Source: Streptomyces sp. NBC_01314
Lineage (GTDB): Bacteria; Actinomycetota; Actinomycetes; Streptomycetales; Streptomycetaceae
Assembly (NCBI RefSeq): GCF_041435215.1
Contig: NZ_CP108394.1
Span: forward strand, 8,556,001-8,620,000
Length of the DNA: 64,000 nt
Direction of reading: 5' to 3'
Made by a program: the position numbers and the translations under genes. Shown here piece after piece: positions 10,293 through 20,259 of this stretch (position 1 is its first letter; each line of letters starts with the position of its first letter). Under the pieces are notes generated by a model. That model was not told the origin of the DNA and did no database searches. It saw only the letters and a program-made list of their open reading frames with translations.

Positions 10293-11272
10293 CGGCAGCG
10301 GTGAAGGACGAGATCTCCCGGCTACCCGTCACCCGGACCTGCTGCAGAAAGGCGGAGGTCTCGGCGATCCTGCGGTTCGCGGGCGGGCTGCACCTGGTGA
10401 GCGGACGCATCGTGATCGAGGCGGAGCTAGACACCGCGATGGCGGCCCGCAGACTCAAGCGGGACATCCTGGAGATCTTCGGCCACAGTTCCGAACTGAT
10501 CGTGATGGCACCCGGCGGACTGCGTCGCGGTTCCCGTTACGTCGTCCGGGTGGTCGCCGGCGGTGACCAGTTGGCCCGGCAGACCGGCCTGGTGGACGGC
10601 CGGGGCCGGCCGATCCGCGGCCTGCCCCCGCAGGTCGTCTCCGGGGCCACCTGCGATGCCGAGGCGGCCTGGCGCGGCGCGTTCCTCGCCCACGGCTCGC
10701 TCACCGAGCCCGGCCGCTCGTCCTCCCTGGAGGTGACCTGCCCGGGGCCGGAGGCGGCTCTCGCCCTGGTCGGCGCCGCCCGGCGGCTGTCGATCGCGGC
10801 GAAGGCCCGCGAGGTACGGGGCGTGGACCGGGTCGTCGTACGGGACGGAGACGCGATCGGCGCGCTCCTGACCCGCCTCGGCGCCCATGAGTCCGTGCTG
10901 GCGTGGGAGGAGCGGCGGATGCGCCGCGAGGTCCGGGCCACGGCGAACCGGCTCGCCAACTTCGACGACGCCAACCTGCGCCGCTCGGCCCGCGCCGCCG
11001 TCGCGGCCGGTGCTCGCGTGGGCCGAGCCCTGGAGATCCTCGCCGACGACGTCCCCGAGCACCTCGCGGCCGCCGGGCGGCTGCGCATGGAGCACAAGCA
11101 GGCCTCCCTCGAGGAGTTGGGCGCGCTCGCCGACCCGCCGCTCACCAAGGACGCCGTCGCGGGCCGGATCCGCCGGCTGCTGGCCATGGCCGACAAGCGC
11201 GCGTCGGACATCGGCATCCCGGGGACCGAGGCCAGCATCACCGAGGAGATGGCCGAAAACCTGGTGGGGTGA
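10283..11272 (+). CDS. whiA: Sporulation transcription factor WhiA
   Basis: A 329-residue WhiA, a master regulator of sporulation septation in Streptomyces that acts with WhiB. The N-terminal LAGLIDADG-like domain (about 1-220, [12 protein letters not shown] and [17 protein letters not shown]) is joined to a C-terminal helix-turn-helix domain (about 230-325, [38 protein letters not shown]). Length and motif order match the S. coelicolor protein. ATG start within the 3' end of yvcK. A strong stem-loop follows the stop codon. Confidence 0.97.
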   Translation: MAMTAAVKDEISRLPVTRTCCRKAEVSAILRFAGGLHLVSGRIVIEAELDTAMAARRLKRDILEIFGHSSELIVMAPGGLRRGSRYVVRVVAGGDQLARQTGLVDGRGRPIRGLPPQVVSGATCDAEAAWRGAFLAHGSLTEPGRSSSLEVTCPGPEAALALVGAARRLSIAAKAREVRGVDRVVVRDGDAIGALLTRLGAHESVLAWEERRMRREVRATANRLANFDDANLRRSARAAVAAGARVGRALEILADDVPEHLAAAGRLRMEHKQASLEELGALADPPLTKDAVAGRIRRLLAMADKRASDIGIPGTEASITEEMAENLVG

Positions 11273-11297
11273 CAGGACGCCAGAAGAGCTCAACTCG

Positions 11298-11333
11298 CCG
11301 GTGCCGAGGCCCACTTGGGGCCGTCGGCACCGG
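11298..11333. terminator. Stem-loop terminator after whiA
   Basis: CCGGTGCCGAGGCCC (11298-11312) pairs with GGGCC plus TCGGCACCGG (11318-11333), with one bulged G and a 5-nt loop. There is no clear T-run. It lies 26 bp after the whiA stop. Confidence 0.7.
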
Positions 11334-11450
11334 TTCTCCGCTTTCTGCGTGAATTTCGTGATTGGCCTGTGAGGCCTCCTTGACTTGGCTCAGATCTGAC
11401 ATGAGCCTGGCGTCTGTTCGCTAGTGGGGCGAACCACGCAAGGGGGGCTC

Positions 11451-14405
11451 ATGAGACGAAGAGCGAGATCGATCCTCGCCGCCGGCGCGCTCCTGCTGGG
11501 CGGTGGTGCGGGACTCGCACCGCTGGCCCAGGCTGCCGAGAACGACGGTTCCGACACCGAGGAAGTCAAGGTCTTCCGCGCCGAGGTGACGAAGAAGCAG
11601 ATACCGCTGCTGCTCGCGGCCGGACAGGACGGTCACGAACTCAGCGAGCAGGCGCCGGAGAAGGGCACCGCGTCGGTGGAGGTCTACCTCACCGACAAGC
11701 AGGCGGACGCTCTGGAGGAGCAGGGCGTCGAGCTCAGGGAGCACCAGCTCACGCGCAAGGCGGAGGCGCGTGTGGACGCCGCCGCCGAGGGGGTCTACCG
11801 CCCGTACAGCGGCGCCGGCGGCCTCAAGGAGGAGATCCTTCGTACGGGGCAGGAGAACCCCTCCCTGGCCAAGGTGGTCTCCCTGGGCAAGTCCCTTCAG
11901 GGGCAGGACATCCTCGCGGTCAAACTGACCAAGGACGCGAAGAAGACGAAGGACGGCGTCAAGCCGTCCGTGCTGTACATGTCCAACCAGCACGCGCGTG
12001 AGTGGATCACGCCGGAGATGACCCGGCGTCTGATGCACCACTACCTGGACAACTACAAGACGGACAAGCGGATCAAGAAGATCGTCGACTCCACCGAGCT
12101 GTGGTTCGTGATCTCCGCCAACCCGGACGGCTACGACTTCACGCACCGGGACGCCGCCAACCGTCAGTGGCGCAAGAACGTGCGGGACGTCAACGGCGAC
12201 AACGCCATCACCGTCGGCGACGGCGTCGACCTCAACCGCAACTTCGCCTACAAGTGGGGCTACGACAACGAGGGCTCGTCCCCGTTCCCCACCAGCGAGA
12301 CCTACCGCGGCGGCGGCCCCAACTCGGAGCCCGAGACAAAGGCCCTGGACGCCTTCGAGAAGCGCATCGACTTCGAGTACGGCATCAACTACCACTCCGC
12401 CGCCGAACTCATCCTCTACGGGGTCGGCTGGCAGGTGGCCAGCCCCACCCCGGACGACGTGCTCTACAAGGCGCTGGCCGGTACCCCGGAGAACCCCGCG
12501 GTCTCCGGCTACCACCCCCAGCTCTCCTCCGAGCTGTACACCACCAACGGTGAGGCGGACGGCCACGCGGCCAACGTCAACGGCACGGCGATGTTCACCC
12601 CCGAGATGTCGACCTGCCAGACCGCGTCGGACATCGATCCGGGCGATGCCTGGAAGCCCGAGGACTGCGCCTCCGTCTTCACGTTCCCGGACGACGAGAA
12701 GCTGATCCAGCAGGAGTTCGCGAAGAACATCCCGTTCGCGCTCTCCGTCGCCGAGTCCGCCGTCACTCCCGACCGGCCGAAGTCCTCGGTCGGCCTCGAC
12801 GCCCCCGACTTCACCCCGGCCTCCTTCGGCACGTCGTACTCGCGCGGCAAGAAGCAGGAGATCTCCGTCGTCGCCCGCAAGTCCGTGGAGGACAAGGAGC
12901 TGAAGTACCGGATCAACAGCCGCGGCCGTACGTACGACCAGAGGCTCAAGCCCTGGAAGGGCGGTGAGACGTTCGGCGGCGAGGACAACCTCTGGTTCGA
13001 CGAGTACCGGGCCAAGGTGCGGGACGGCGAGCCGGGCGACAAGGTCGAGGTCTGGTTCACCGGCGAGACGAAGAGCGGCAAGCCCACCACCAGTGAGCGC
13101 TTCACGTACACGATCGCCGAACGGCCCAAGGCCGACACGCTCGTCGTCGCCGAGGAGGGCGCGACCGCGACCCAGACGCAGGCCTACGTCGACGCGCTGA
13201 AGGCCAACGGCAAGAAGGCGCTCGTCTGGGACGTCGCGACCCAGGGCGCCCCCGACGCGCTCGGCGTACTGGAGCACTTCAAGCAGGTCGTGCACTACAC
13301 GGGCGCCGTCCGCCCCGGCATCGCCACCCAGCTCGAACTGCGCGCCTACCTGAATGAGGGCGGCAAGCTGATCGAGGCGGGCGAGAGCGCCGGCGGCTCC
13401 GTCGACCTCGGCGGCGGCACCCTGTCGAACGACTTCAGCCAGTACTACCTGGGTGCCTACAGCCGTACCTCCCTGCCGAACGCCACCGCCTTCGCGGGCC
13501 TCGCCAAGCTCGGCGGCTTCACCGGGACGCTCGGCGACGCGCCCGGGAATCCGCTGAACACCGCCGGATCGTTCGGCGTCACCTCGGACGCCCTGCCCGT
13601 GGAGACGTTCCCGCAGTTCAAGAGCGCCGGCGCGGGCCAGTACCCCGGGACCGTCAACCCGTACGGCCCGTACGAGGGCGCGTCCATGGCGGCCGCCACG
13701 CACACCGACTACGCCTGGAACCGCCTCACCCGCACCATCGACCTCACCTCGGTGAGCGCGGCCGACAAGCCCGCCCTGCGCACCCAGCTCCTATGGAGCA
13801 CGGAGGAGGGCTACGACCACGCTCTCCTTGAGGCGCACACGGCCGGGGCGGACGACTGGACGACGCTGCCGGAGGCCGGCGGCGCCACCTCCACCACCGT
13901 GCCCGTCGAGTGCGAGGCCGGGTACTTCATCCAGGGCCACCCGGCCCTGAAGCGGTACCTGACCCTGGGCTCGGGGGGCTGCACGCCCAGCGGCACCAGC
14001 GGCTCCTGGAACAGCTTCACCGGGGCCTCGGACGGCTGGCAGCAGGTCGAGTTCGACCTCTCCGCGTACGCCGGGAAGAAGGTCGAGGTGTCGCTCAGCT
14101 ACGTCACCGACCCCGGCTCCGGCGGTCGCGGAGTCCTGGCCGACAACGCCACCGTCGTCATCGGCGGCACGCCCGGCGCGGTCGAGGGCTTCGAGACGTC
14201 GCTCGGTGCCTGGAGCACCCCCGGCCCGCCCGCGGGCAGCCCGGCGGTGGTGAAGGACTGGGGCCTGTCGGGTGAACTCTTCAAGACCTATGGCGCGGTC
14301 ACCACGGACGACACGGTGCTGCTGGGCTTCGGCCTGGAGCAGGTCCCCGCGGCGGCCGACCGCAAGGCACTGCTCGGCAAGGCGCTGACGGCTCTGAAGA
14401 ACTGA
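11451..14405 (+). CDS. Secreted M14 zinc carboxypeptidase with C-terminal adhesive/Ig-like domains
   Basis: A 984-residue exported metallopeptidase. The start is the ATG directly after an AGGGGGG ribosome-binding site; the signal peptide is about 1-33 (RRRARSILAAGALLLGGG... cut near AQAAEN). A propeptide occupies about 34-115. The M14 domain shows zinc ligands His181 and Glu184 in NQHAREW, His315 in INYHSAAEL, and the likely general base in FTPEMSTC. The large C-terminal part (about 440-984) resembles regions seen in Streptomyces M14 and immune-inhibitor-A-like peptidases, including the segment LSYVTDPGSGGRGVLADN. It is a stand-alone gene between terminators, probably degrading extracellular peptides during growth or development. 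Confidence 0.92.
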   Translation: MRRRARSILAAGALLLGGGAGLAPLAQAAENDGSDTEEVKVFRAEVTKKQIPLLLAAGQDGHELSEQAPEKGTASVEVYLTDKQADALEEQGVELREHQLTRKAEARVDAAAEGVYRPYSGAGGLKEEILRTGQENPSLAKVVSLGKSLQGQDILAVKLTKDAKKTKDGVKPSVLYMSNQHAREWITPEMTRRLMHHYLDNYKTDKRIKKIVDSTELWFVISANPDGYDFTHRDAANRQWRKNVRDVNGDNAITVGDGVDLNRNFAYKWGYDNEGSSPFPTSETYRGGGPNSEPETKALDAFEKRIDFEYGINYHSAAELILYGVGWQVASPTPDDVLYKALAGTPENPAVSGYHPQLSSELYTTNGEADGHAANVNGTAMFTPEMSTCQTASDIDPGDAWKPEDCASVFTFPDDEKLIQQEFAKNIPFALSVAESAVTPDRPKSSVGLDAPDFTPASFGTSYSRGKKQEISVVARKSVEDKELKYRINSRGRTYDQRLKPWKGGETFGGEDNLWFDEYRAKVRDGEPGDKVEVWFTGETKSGKPTTSERFTYTIAERPKADTLVVAEEGATATQTQAYVDALKANGKKALVWDVATQGAPDALGVLEHFKQVVHYTGAVRPGIATQLELRAYLNEGGKLIEAGESAGGSVDLGGGTLSNDFSQYYLGAYSRTSLPNATAFAGLAKLGGFTGTLGDAPGNPLNTAGSFGVTSDALPVETFPQFKSAGAGQYPGTVNPYGPYEGASMAAATHTDYAWNRLTRTIDLTSVSAADKPALRTQLLWSTEEGYDHALLEAHTAGADDWTTLPEAGGATSTTVPVECEAGYFIQGHPALKRYLTLGSGGCTPSGTSGSWNSFTGASDGWQQVEFDLSAYAGKKVEVSLSYVTDPGSGGRGVLADNATVVIGGTPGAVEGFETSLGAWSTPGPPAGSPAVVKDWGLSGELFKTYGAVTTDDTVLLGFGLEQVPAAADRKALLGKALTALKN

Positions 14406-14442
14406 GCGCCGACTGCGTCGAACGGCTGAGAGAACGCCTCGT

Positions 14443-14488
14443 GAGCGGCCCTCCGGACGTCTGGAATCAGATGATCGGGGGGCCGCTC
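14443..14488. terminator. Stem-loop terminator after carboxypeptidase gene
   Basis: GAGCGGCCC (14443-14451) pairs perfectly with GGGCCGCTC (14480-14488) around a 28-nt loop, followed by AAAAGG. It separates the carboxypeptidase gene from gap. Confidence 0.6.
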
Positions 14489-14646
14489 AAAAGGTAATCA
14501 GCTTGCAAAACCAGGGCGGTCCGTACCCCTACCGACGGGTACGGACCGCACCGGCATGTATAGGGCATCTCGATGTCACTCGACGGGCCCGGGGGAGGTA
14601 GGGTCGTAGGCGGTCGGGGACATCCCATACAGCTCGCCGGCACTGA

Positions 14647-15684
<1,038 letters not shown>

Positions 15685-15710
15685 CCGACAGAGCAGGCAC
15701 CTCCATGTGA

Positions 15711-15756
15711 AGTCAGGGCTCGTGCGGCGCAGGGACGCGCCGCCCGGGCCCTGACT
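15711..15756. terminator. Stem-loop between gap and pgk
   Basis: AGTCAGGGC (15711-15719) pairs with GCCCTGACT (15748-15756) and an inner GCGGCG/CGCCGC stem extends it. It could end gap transcripts partly and so set gap and pgk levels independently. Confidence 0.65.
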
Positions 15757-15818
15757 CGCGTACCCATGCGGCCTCTTACGATCACGAGCACCACAAGTCC
15801 TCCTCGGGAGCCCTCTCC

Positions 15819-17030
15819 ATGAAGACGATCGACGAACTCCTCGCCGAGCCAGTCGCCGGCAAGCGGGTCTTCGTCCGCGCCGACCTCAATGTGCCTCTCG
15901 ACGGCACGACCATCACCGACGACGGCCGCATCCGCGCCGTGCTGCCCACCGTCAGGGCGCTGGCCGAGGCGGGCGCGCGCGTCGTCGTCGCCTCCCACCT
16001 GGGCCGCCCCAAGGGCGCCCCGGACCCGGCCTTCTCCCTCGCCCCCGCCGCCGCGCGCCTCGGTGAACTCCTCGGCGCCGACGTGGCGTTCGCGACGGAC
16101 ACGGTCGGTGAGTCCGCCGCCGCCACGGTCGAGGGCCTGACCGACGGCCGGGTCGCGGTCGTCGAGAACCTCCGCTTCAACGCCGGTGAGACGTCCAAGG
16201 ACGACGCCGAGCGCGGCGCGTTCGCGGACCAGCTGGCCGCCCTCGCCGACGTCTACGTGGGCGACGGCTTCGGCGCCGTGCACCGCAAGCACGCCTCGGT
16301 CTTCGACCTGCCGGCCCGTCTGCCGCACTACGCCGGGTACCTCATCGCCACCGAGGTCGGCGTCCTGAAGAAGCTCACCGACGACGTCCAGCGCCCCTAC
16401 GTGGTCGCACTCGGCGGCGCCAAGGTGTCCGACAAGCTGGCCGTCATCGACCAGCTGCTCGGCAAGGCCGACCGCATCCTCATCGGTGGCGGCATGGCGT
16501 ACACCTTTCTCAAGGCCAAGGGTTACGAGATCGGCAGCTCCCTCCTGCAGGAGGACCAGCTCGCCGCCGTCACCGAGTACGTGGAGCGCGCGGAGCGGAT
16601 CGGTGTCGAGCTGGTCCTGCCCGTCGACACCGTCGTCGCGCCCGCGTTCCCGGACCTGAAGAGCAAGGCTCCGGCCGATCCCGCCGCGGTCGCCGCGGAC
16701 GCCATGCCGGCCGACCGGATGGGCCTGGACATCGGTCCGGAGTCCGGCGCGCTGTACGCCTCGAAGATCGCCGACGCCGCCACCGTCTTCTGGAACGGCC
16801 CCATGGGCGTCTTCGAGCACCCCGATTTCGCCGAGGGCACCAAGGCGGTCGCCCAGGCTCTCCTCGATTCCAAGGCCTTCACGGTCGTCGGCGGCGGAGA
16901 CTCCGCCGCGGCCGTGCGCATCCTGGGCTTCGACGAGAACGCATTCGGCCACATCTCGACCGGCGGTGGCGCCTCCCTCGAATACCTCGAGGGCAAGACG
17001 CTCCCCGGGCTCGCCGCACTGGAGGACTGA
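15819..17030 (+). CDS. pgk: Phosphoglycerate kinase
   Basis: A 403-residue phosphoglycerate kinase catalysing ATP formation from 1,3-bisphosphoglycerate. The N-terminal substrate motif is RVFVRADLNVPL, followed by RPKGAPDP, VENLRFNAGE, the hinge VALGGAKVSDKL, and the C-terminal nucleotide loop VVGGGDSAAAV with FGHISTGGGASLEYLEGK. Normal length. The stop is 6 bp before tpiA, so pgk and tpiA are co-transcribed. Confidence 0.98.
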   Translation: MKTIDELLAEPVAGKRVFVRADLNVPLDGTTITDDGRIRAVLPTVRALAEAGARVVVASHLGRPKGAPDPAFSLAPAAARLGELLGADVAFATDTVGESAAATVEGLTDGRVAVVENLRFNAGETSKDDAERGAFADQLAALADVYVGDGFGAVHRKHASVFDLPARLPHYAGYLIATEVGVLKKLTDDVQRPYVVALGGAKVSDKLAVIDQLLGKADRILIGGGMAYTFLKAKGYEIGSSLLQEDQLAAVTEYVERAERIGVELVLPVDTVVAPAFPDLKSKAPADPAAVAADAMPADRMGLDIGPESGALYASKIADAATVFWNGPMGVFEHPDFAEGTKAVAQALLDSKAFTVVGGGDSAAAVRILGFDENAFGHISTGGGASLEYLEGKTLPGLAALED

Positions 17031-17036
17031 CCCTCA

Positions 17037-17825
17037 ATGACCGCTACGGAACAGGGCCGCCTGCCCCTGATGGCCGGCAACTGGAAGATGAACCTCAACC
17101 ACCTCGAGGCCATCGCGCACGTCCAGAAGCTCGCCTTCGCCCTCGCCGACAAGGACTACGAGGCCTGTGAGGTCGCGGTCCTGCCGCCCTTCACCGACCT
17201 GCGCTCGGTCCAGACCCTGGTCGACGGCGACAAGCTCAAGATCAAGTACGGCGCCCAGGACGTCTCGGCCCACGACTCGGGCGCCTACACCGGCGAGATC
17301 TCCGGCCCGATGCTGGCCAAGCTCAAGTGCACCTTCGTGGCGATCGGCCACTCCGAGCGCCGTCAGTACCACGACGAGACCGACGAGATCGTCAACGCCA
17401 AGGTCAAGGCCGCCTACAAGCACGGCCTTACCCCGATCCTGTGCGTCGGTGAGGAACTGGAGGTCCGCGAGGCGGGCAACCACGTCTCCCACACGCTCGC
17501 CCAGGTCGAGGGCGGCCTCAAGGACGTCTCCGCCGAGCACGCCGAGACCGTCGTGATCGCCTACGAGCCCGTCTGGGCCATCGGCACCGGCAAGGTCTGC
17601 GGCGCCGAGGACGCCCAGGAGGTCTGCGCGGCCATCCGCGGCAAGCTGGCCGAGCTGTACTCCCAGGAGACCGCCGACCAGATCCGTATCCAGTACGGCG
17701 GCTCGGTCAAGGCCGGCAACGTCGCCGAGATCATGGCCAAGGCCGACATCGACGGCGCCCTCGTCGGCGGTGCCTCCCTGGACGCCGACGAGTTCGTCAA
17801 GATCGTGCGCTTCCGTGACCAGTGA
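17037..17825 (+). CDS. tpiA: Triosephosphate isomerase
   Basis: A 262-residue triosephosphate isomerase interconverting dihydroxyacetone phosphate and glyceraldehyde 3-phosphate. It shows the substrate lysine in MAGNWKMN, catalytic His in IGHSERRQ, catalytic Glu in [14 protein letters not shown], and the phosphate-gripping [11 protein letters not shown] and [10 protein letters not shown] motifs. It lies 6 bp after pgk. Its substrate dihydroxyacetone phosphate is also consumed by the GriI-type aldolase of the cluster at 22-34 kb. Confidence 0.98.
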   Translation: MTATEQGRLPLMAGNWKMNLNHLEAIAHVQKLAFALADKDYEACEVAVLPPFTDLRSVQTLVDGDKLKIKYGAQDVSAHDSGAYTGEISGPMLAKLKCTFVAIGHSERRQYHDETDEIVNAKVKAAYKHGLTPILCVGEELEVREAGNHVSHTLAQVEGGLKDVSAEHAETVVIAYEPVWAIGTGKVCGAEDAQEVCAAIRGKLAELYSQETADQIRIQYGGSVKAGNVAEIMAKADIDGALVGGASLDADEFVKIVRFRDQ

Positions 17826-17950
17826 GTAGGCCTTAGCGGCGTAACGTCGTACTCTTGCGGGGGGCCGAGGCCCAGTAAGCGAGTGTCGAACTCGCCGACC
17901 GGTCCCGGCCCTCCCGTCGTCTATCCAGATCCGAGGAAGTTGGTCCAGCC

Positions 17951-18187
17951 GTGGTTATGGGGTTCTCGATCGCCCTGATCGTGTTCAGCCTGCTGATGAT
18001 GCTGCTGGTGCTGATGCACAAGGGCAAGGGCGGCGGCCTCTCCGACATGTTCGGTGGCGGTATGCAGTCCTCCGTCGGTGGCTCCTCGGTCGCCGAGCGC
18101 AACCTCGACCGGATCACCGTCGTGGTCGGTCTGCTGTGGTTCGCGTGCATTGTCGTACTCGGCATCCTCATGAAGGTCAATAACTGA
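17951..18187 (+). CDS. secG: Preprotein translocase subunit SecG
   Basis: A 78-residue SecG, the small accessory subunit of the SecYEG channel. Two transmembrane helices (about 4-22 and 56-74) flank the cytoplasmic loop MHKGKGGGLSDMFGGGMQSS, which is the family signature. GTG start after GAGGAAG; ATG at residue 3 is an alternative. The location after tpiA is conserved in actinomycetes. Confidence 0.96.
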   Translation: MVMGFSIALIVFSLLMMLLVLMHKGKGGGLSDMFGGGMQSSVGGSSVAERNLDRITVVVGLLWFACIVVLGILMKVNN

Positions 18188-18242
18188 CCGTCAGACCGAC
18201 ATCGGCGAGACAAGGCGTCACGGACGCACCAATCCGCACGTA

Positions 18243-18291
18243 AAGCCCCATGCTGGGTACGCGACTTCGAACGCGGCCTATCATGGGGCTT
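18243..18291. terminator. Stem-loop terminator after secG
   Basis: AAGCCCCATG (18243-18252) and CATGGGGCTT (18282-18291) form a perfect 10-bp stem around a loop that can fold again. It lies about 55 bp after the secG stop. Confidence 0.65.
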
Positions 18292-18321
18292 GCGTCTGTG
18301 GGCGGGATGTAACTCCAGTCA

Positions 18322-18350
18322 CTGGACGCGCGTTGGGCCTTACGTAGACT
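18322..18350 (+). promoter_or_regulatory. Candidate promoter of RbpA-like gene
   Basis: A -35-like CTGGAC (18322-18327) and a -10-like TAGACT (18345-18350) are 17 bp apart, about 65 bp before the RbpA-like start and after the secG terminator. Base-pattern evidence only. Confidence 0.35.
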
Positions 18351-18415
18351 GAGGCGCCGCAGCGAAGCGAAACGCCGACTCGCCTCGCCGCACCATCACG
18401 CAGGGAGTTACGACC

Positions 18416-18751
18416 GTGGCAAGTGGCAACGCGATCCGAGGAAGCCGGGTCGGGGCGGGGCCGATGGGCGAAGCCGAGCGCGGCGAGTCCGCACCCCGGC
18501 TTCGCATCTCCTTCTGGTGCTCCAACGGACACGAGACCCAGCCGAGTTTCGCCAGCGACGCACAGGTCCCCGACACCTGGGACTGCCCGCGCTGCGGCTT
18601 CCCGGCCGGACAGGACCGGGACAACCCACCGGACCCACCGCGCACCGAGCCCTACAAGACGCACCTCGCCTATGTGCGGGAGCGACGCAGCGACGCGGAC
18701 GGCGAGGCGATCCTCGCCGAGGCGCTCGCCAAACTGCGGGGTGAAATCTAG
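18416..18751 (+). CDS. RNA polymerase-binding protein, RbpA family paralogue
   Basis: A 111-residue protein with the RbpA plan: an N-terminal tail AIRGSRVG like the family RGxRLG motif, a zinc site formed by Cys35, His39, Cys57 and Cys60 (WCSNGH...WDCPRC), and a sigma-interacting C-terminal helix region THLAYVRERRSDADGEAILAEAL. RbpA binds RNA polymerase and the principal sigma factor and promotes open-complex formation in actinobacteria. Compared with the main Streptomyces RbpA the C-terminus is more diverged and shorter, so I read it as the second copy rather than the essential one. GTG start. A strong terminator follows. Confidence 0.85.
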   Translation: MASGNAIRGSRVGAGPMGEAERGESAPRLRISFWCSNGHETQPSFASDAQVPDTWDCPRCGFPAGQDRDNPPDPPRTEPYKTHLAYVRERRSDADGEAILAEALAKLRGEI

Positions 18752-18761
18752 AAGTCGACAC

Positions 18762-18788
18762 CGGCCGGGCACCGAGGGTGCCCGGCCG
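18762..18788. terminator. Strong hairpin terminator after RbpA-like gene
   Basis: CGGCCGGGCACC (18762-18773) and GGTGCCCGGCCG (18777-18788) form a perfect 12-bp stem with a GAG loop, 10 bp after the stop codon. Confidence 0.75.
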
Positions 18789-18815
18789 CAGTTGTTCGGG
18801 CGCAGTTGTTCGGGC
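18788..18815 (+). repeat. Tandem 14-bp repeat
   Basis: Two perfect head-to-tail copies of GCAGTTGTTCGGGC abut the terminator. A short GATGCCCGY duplication follows near 18830. No function evident; replication slippage is the simplest explanation. Confidence 0.6.
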
Positions 18816-18926
18816 GGGTGGCTCGTGATGCCCGTGATGCCCGCGATGTTTGCGTTTGCGCAGGTCAGGCTGATTGTCAGTGGGTCCCTCTACGGTTTGT
18901 GCATCGACGAATCGTGAGGGGGACGC

Positions 18927-20189
18927 ATGGCGGGGGCTGAGGAGGGGGCGGCGGCCGCCTACCGCGGAGCGTTCTTACGGCTGTGGAGCGCGGCCGTGCT
19001 CTCCAGCTTCGGGGACGCGCTGCGTACGGCCGCGCTGCCGCTGCTCGCGGTGACGTTGACGGACGAGCCGCTGCTCGTCGCCTCGGTCGCGGCCTGTGGT
19101 TATGTGCCGTGGCTCCTCTTCGGACTGCTGGGCGGCGCCGTCGCCGACCGGGTGGACCGGCGGCGGGCCATGTGGACGGTGGATGTGACGCGCGGTCTGC
19201 TGGTGGCGGGCTTCGCGGTGGCCGTGGTCCTCGACCACGCCTCGATCGCTCTGCTGATCGCCCTCGCCTTCGCCCTGACCACACTCCAGACACTCTTCGA
19301 CAACGCGGCCACGGCCCTGCTGCCCGCCCTGGTGGGCCGGGACGCCCTGGGCAGCGCCAACACCCGGTTGCTGACCGGCCAACGGATCGCCGGTGGGCTG
19401 GTGGCCGCGCCACTCGTCCCCCTGCTGCTGGCCGCCGGAGCCGCCGTCCCCTTCGCGGCGGACGCGCTGACCTACCTCGTCGCCGCCGCCCTCGTGGCCT
19501 CGCTCGGCGCCGCCCCGCCCGAGCGGGAGCCCCGTCCCGCGGGCAGCACCCTGCGCGCGGAGATCGCCGCGGGGCTGCGGACGCTGTGGCGGGACGGGGC
19601 CCTGCGCGGGCTGTGCGCCGCGACCGCGCTGTGCAACGTCGGCATGGGCGCCCTCATCGCCACGCTGGTGCTGCTGGTGACCGGCCGGCTGGACGCGGGC
19701 AACGCCGGGTTCGCGGCGGTGACGACCGCGTACACGGTGGGCGGCCTCGCCGGGGGTGCGGTGAACGGACGGCTGGTGGCCCGGGTCGGGCGGGTGCGTG
19801 CCGTGCTGCTGGCCGGTGGGGTGCAGATCGGGGCGCTCGTCGTGATGGGCTCGGTGCGCAGCCTGGTGACGCTGGCGGTGAGCCTCGCCGTTTTCGGGGC
19901 CATGGGGATGGTGTGGAACGTCAACACCACGACTCTCATGCAGCAGCGGGTGCCCGTCGACCTGCTCGGGCGTGTCGGCTCCGCCTTTCGGACGGTCGGG
20001 GTGGCCGGGGCGCCGCTGGGCGCCCTGCTGGGCGGGCTGGTCGCCACGCTCTGGGGAGCGAACACGCCGGCGTTGCTCGCCGCTGCCTTTTTCGTCCTGT
20101 CCGTCGCCGTGCTGATACCGGCGCTCAAGGCGGACGTATCTGTTGTCGAGCCGGACGACCAGGGGACGACAGCTCGTGTTCCGTCGTGA
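18927..20189 (+). CDS. MFS permease, drug-efflux type
   Basis: A 420-residue major facilitator with twelve predicted helices. The loop 2-3 motif is GGAVADRVDRRRAM; the second half begins near 215 and shows NGRLVARVGRVRAVLL. The resemblance is to the EntS/MFS_3-type exporters (SFGDALRTAALPLLAV at the start). The substrate is unknown. The ATG follows GAGGGGGACGC. Leu17 is encoded by TTA (18975-18977), which in Streptomyces makes translation depend on the bldA tRNA and suggests developmental or stationary-phase expression, unlike its housekeeping neighbours. Confidence 0.87.
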   Translation: MAGAEEGAAAAYRGAFLRLWSAAVLSSFGDALRTAALPLLAVTLTDEPLLVASVAACGYVPWLLFGLLGGAVADRVDRRRAMWTVDVTRGLLVAGFAVAVVLDHASIALLIALAFALTTLQTLFDNAATALLPALVGRDALGSANTRLLTGQRIAGGLVAAPLVPLLLAAGAAVPFAADALTYLVAAALVASLGAAPPEREPRPAGSTLRAEIAAGLRTLWRDGALRGLCAATALCNVGMGALIATLVLLVTGRLDAGNAGFAAVTTAYTVGGLAGGAVNGRLVARVGRVRAVLLAGGVQIGALVVMGSVRSLVTLAVSLAVFGAMGMVWNVNTTTLMQQRVPVDLLGRVGSAFRTVGVAGAPLGALLGGLVATLWGANTPALLAAAFFVLSVAVLIPALKADVSVVEPDDQGTTARVPS

Positions 20190-20259
20190 TCAATTAAGTT
20201 GGGACCGGCAGCGGGGCAAGGTACGCAGGACCAGGTAGGAAAGAAGGCTGAAGTCCGAG

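Noticed and set aside
11421..13703. 760-codon minus-strand frame opposite the carboxypeptidase gene
   Set aside because: No recognisable domain and typical shadow composition; the plus strand carries a signal peptide and M14 motifs.
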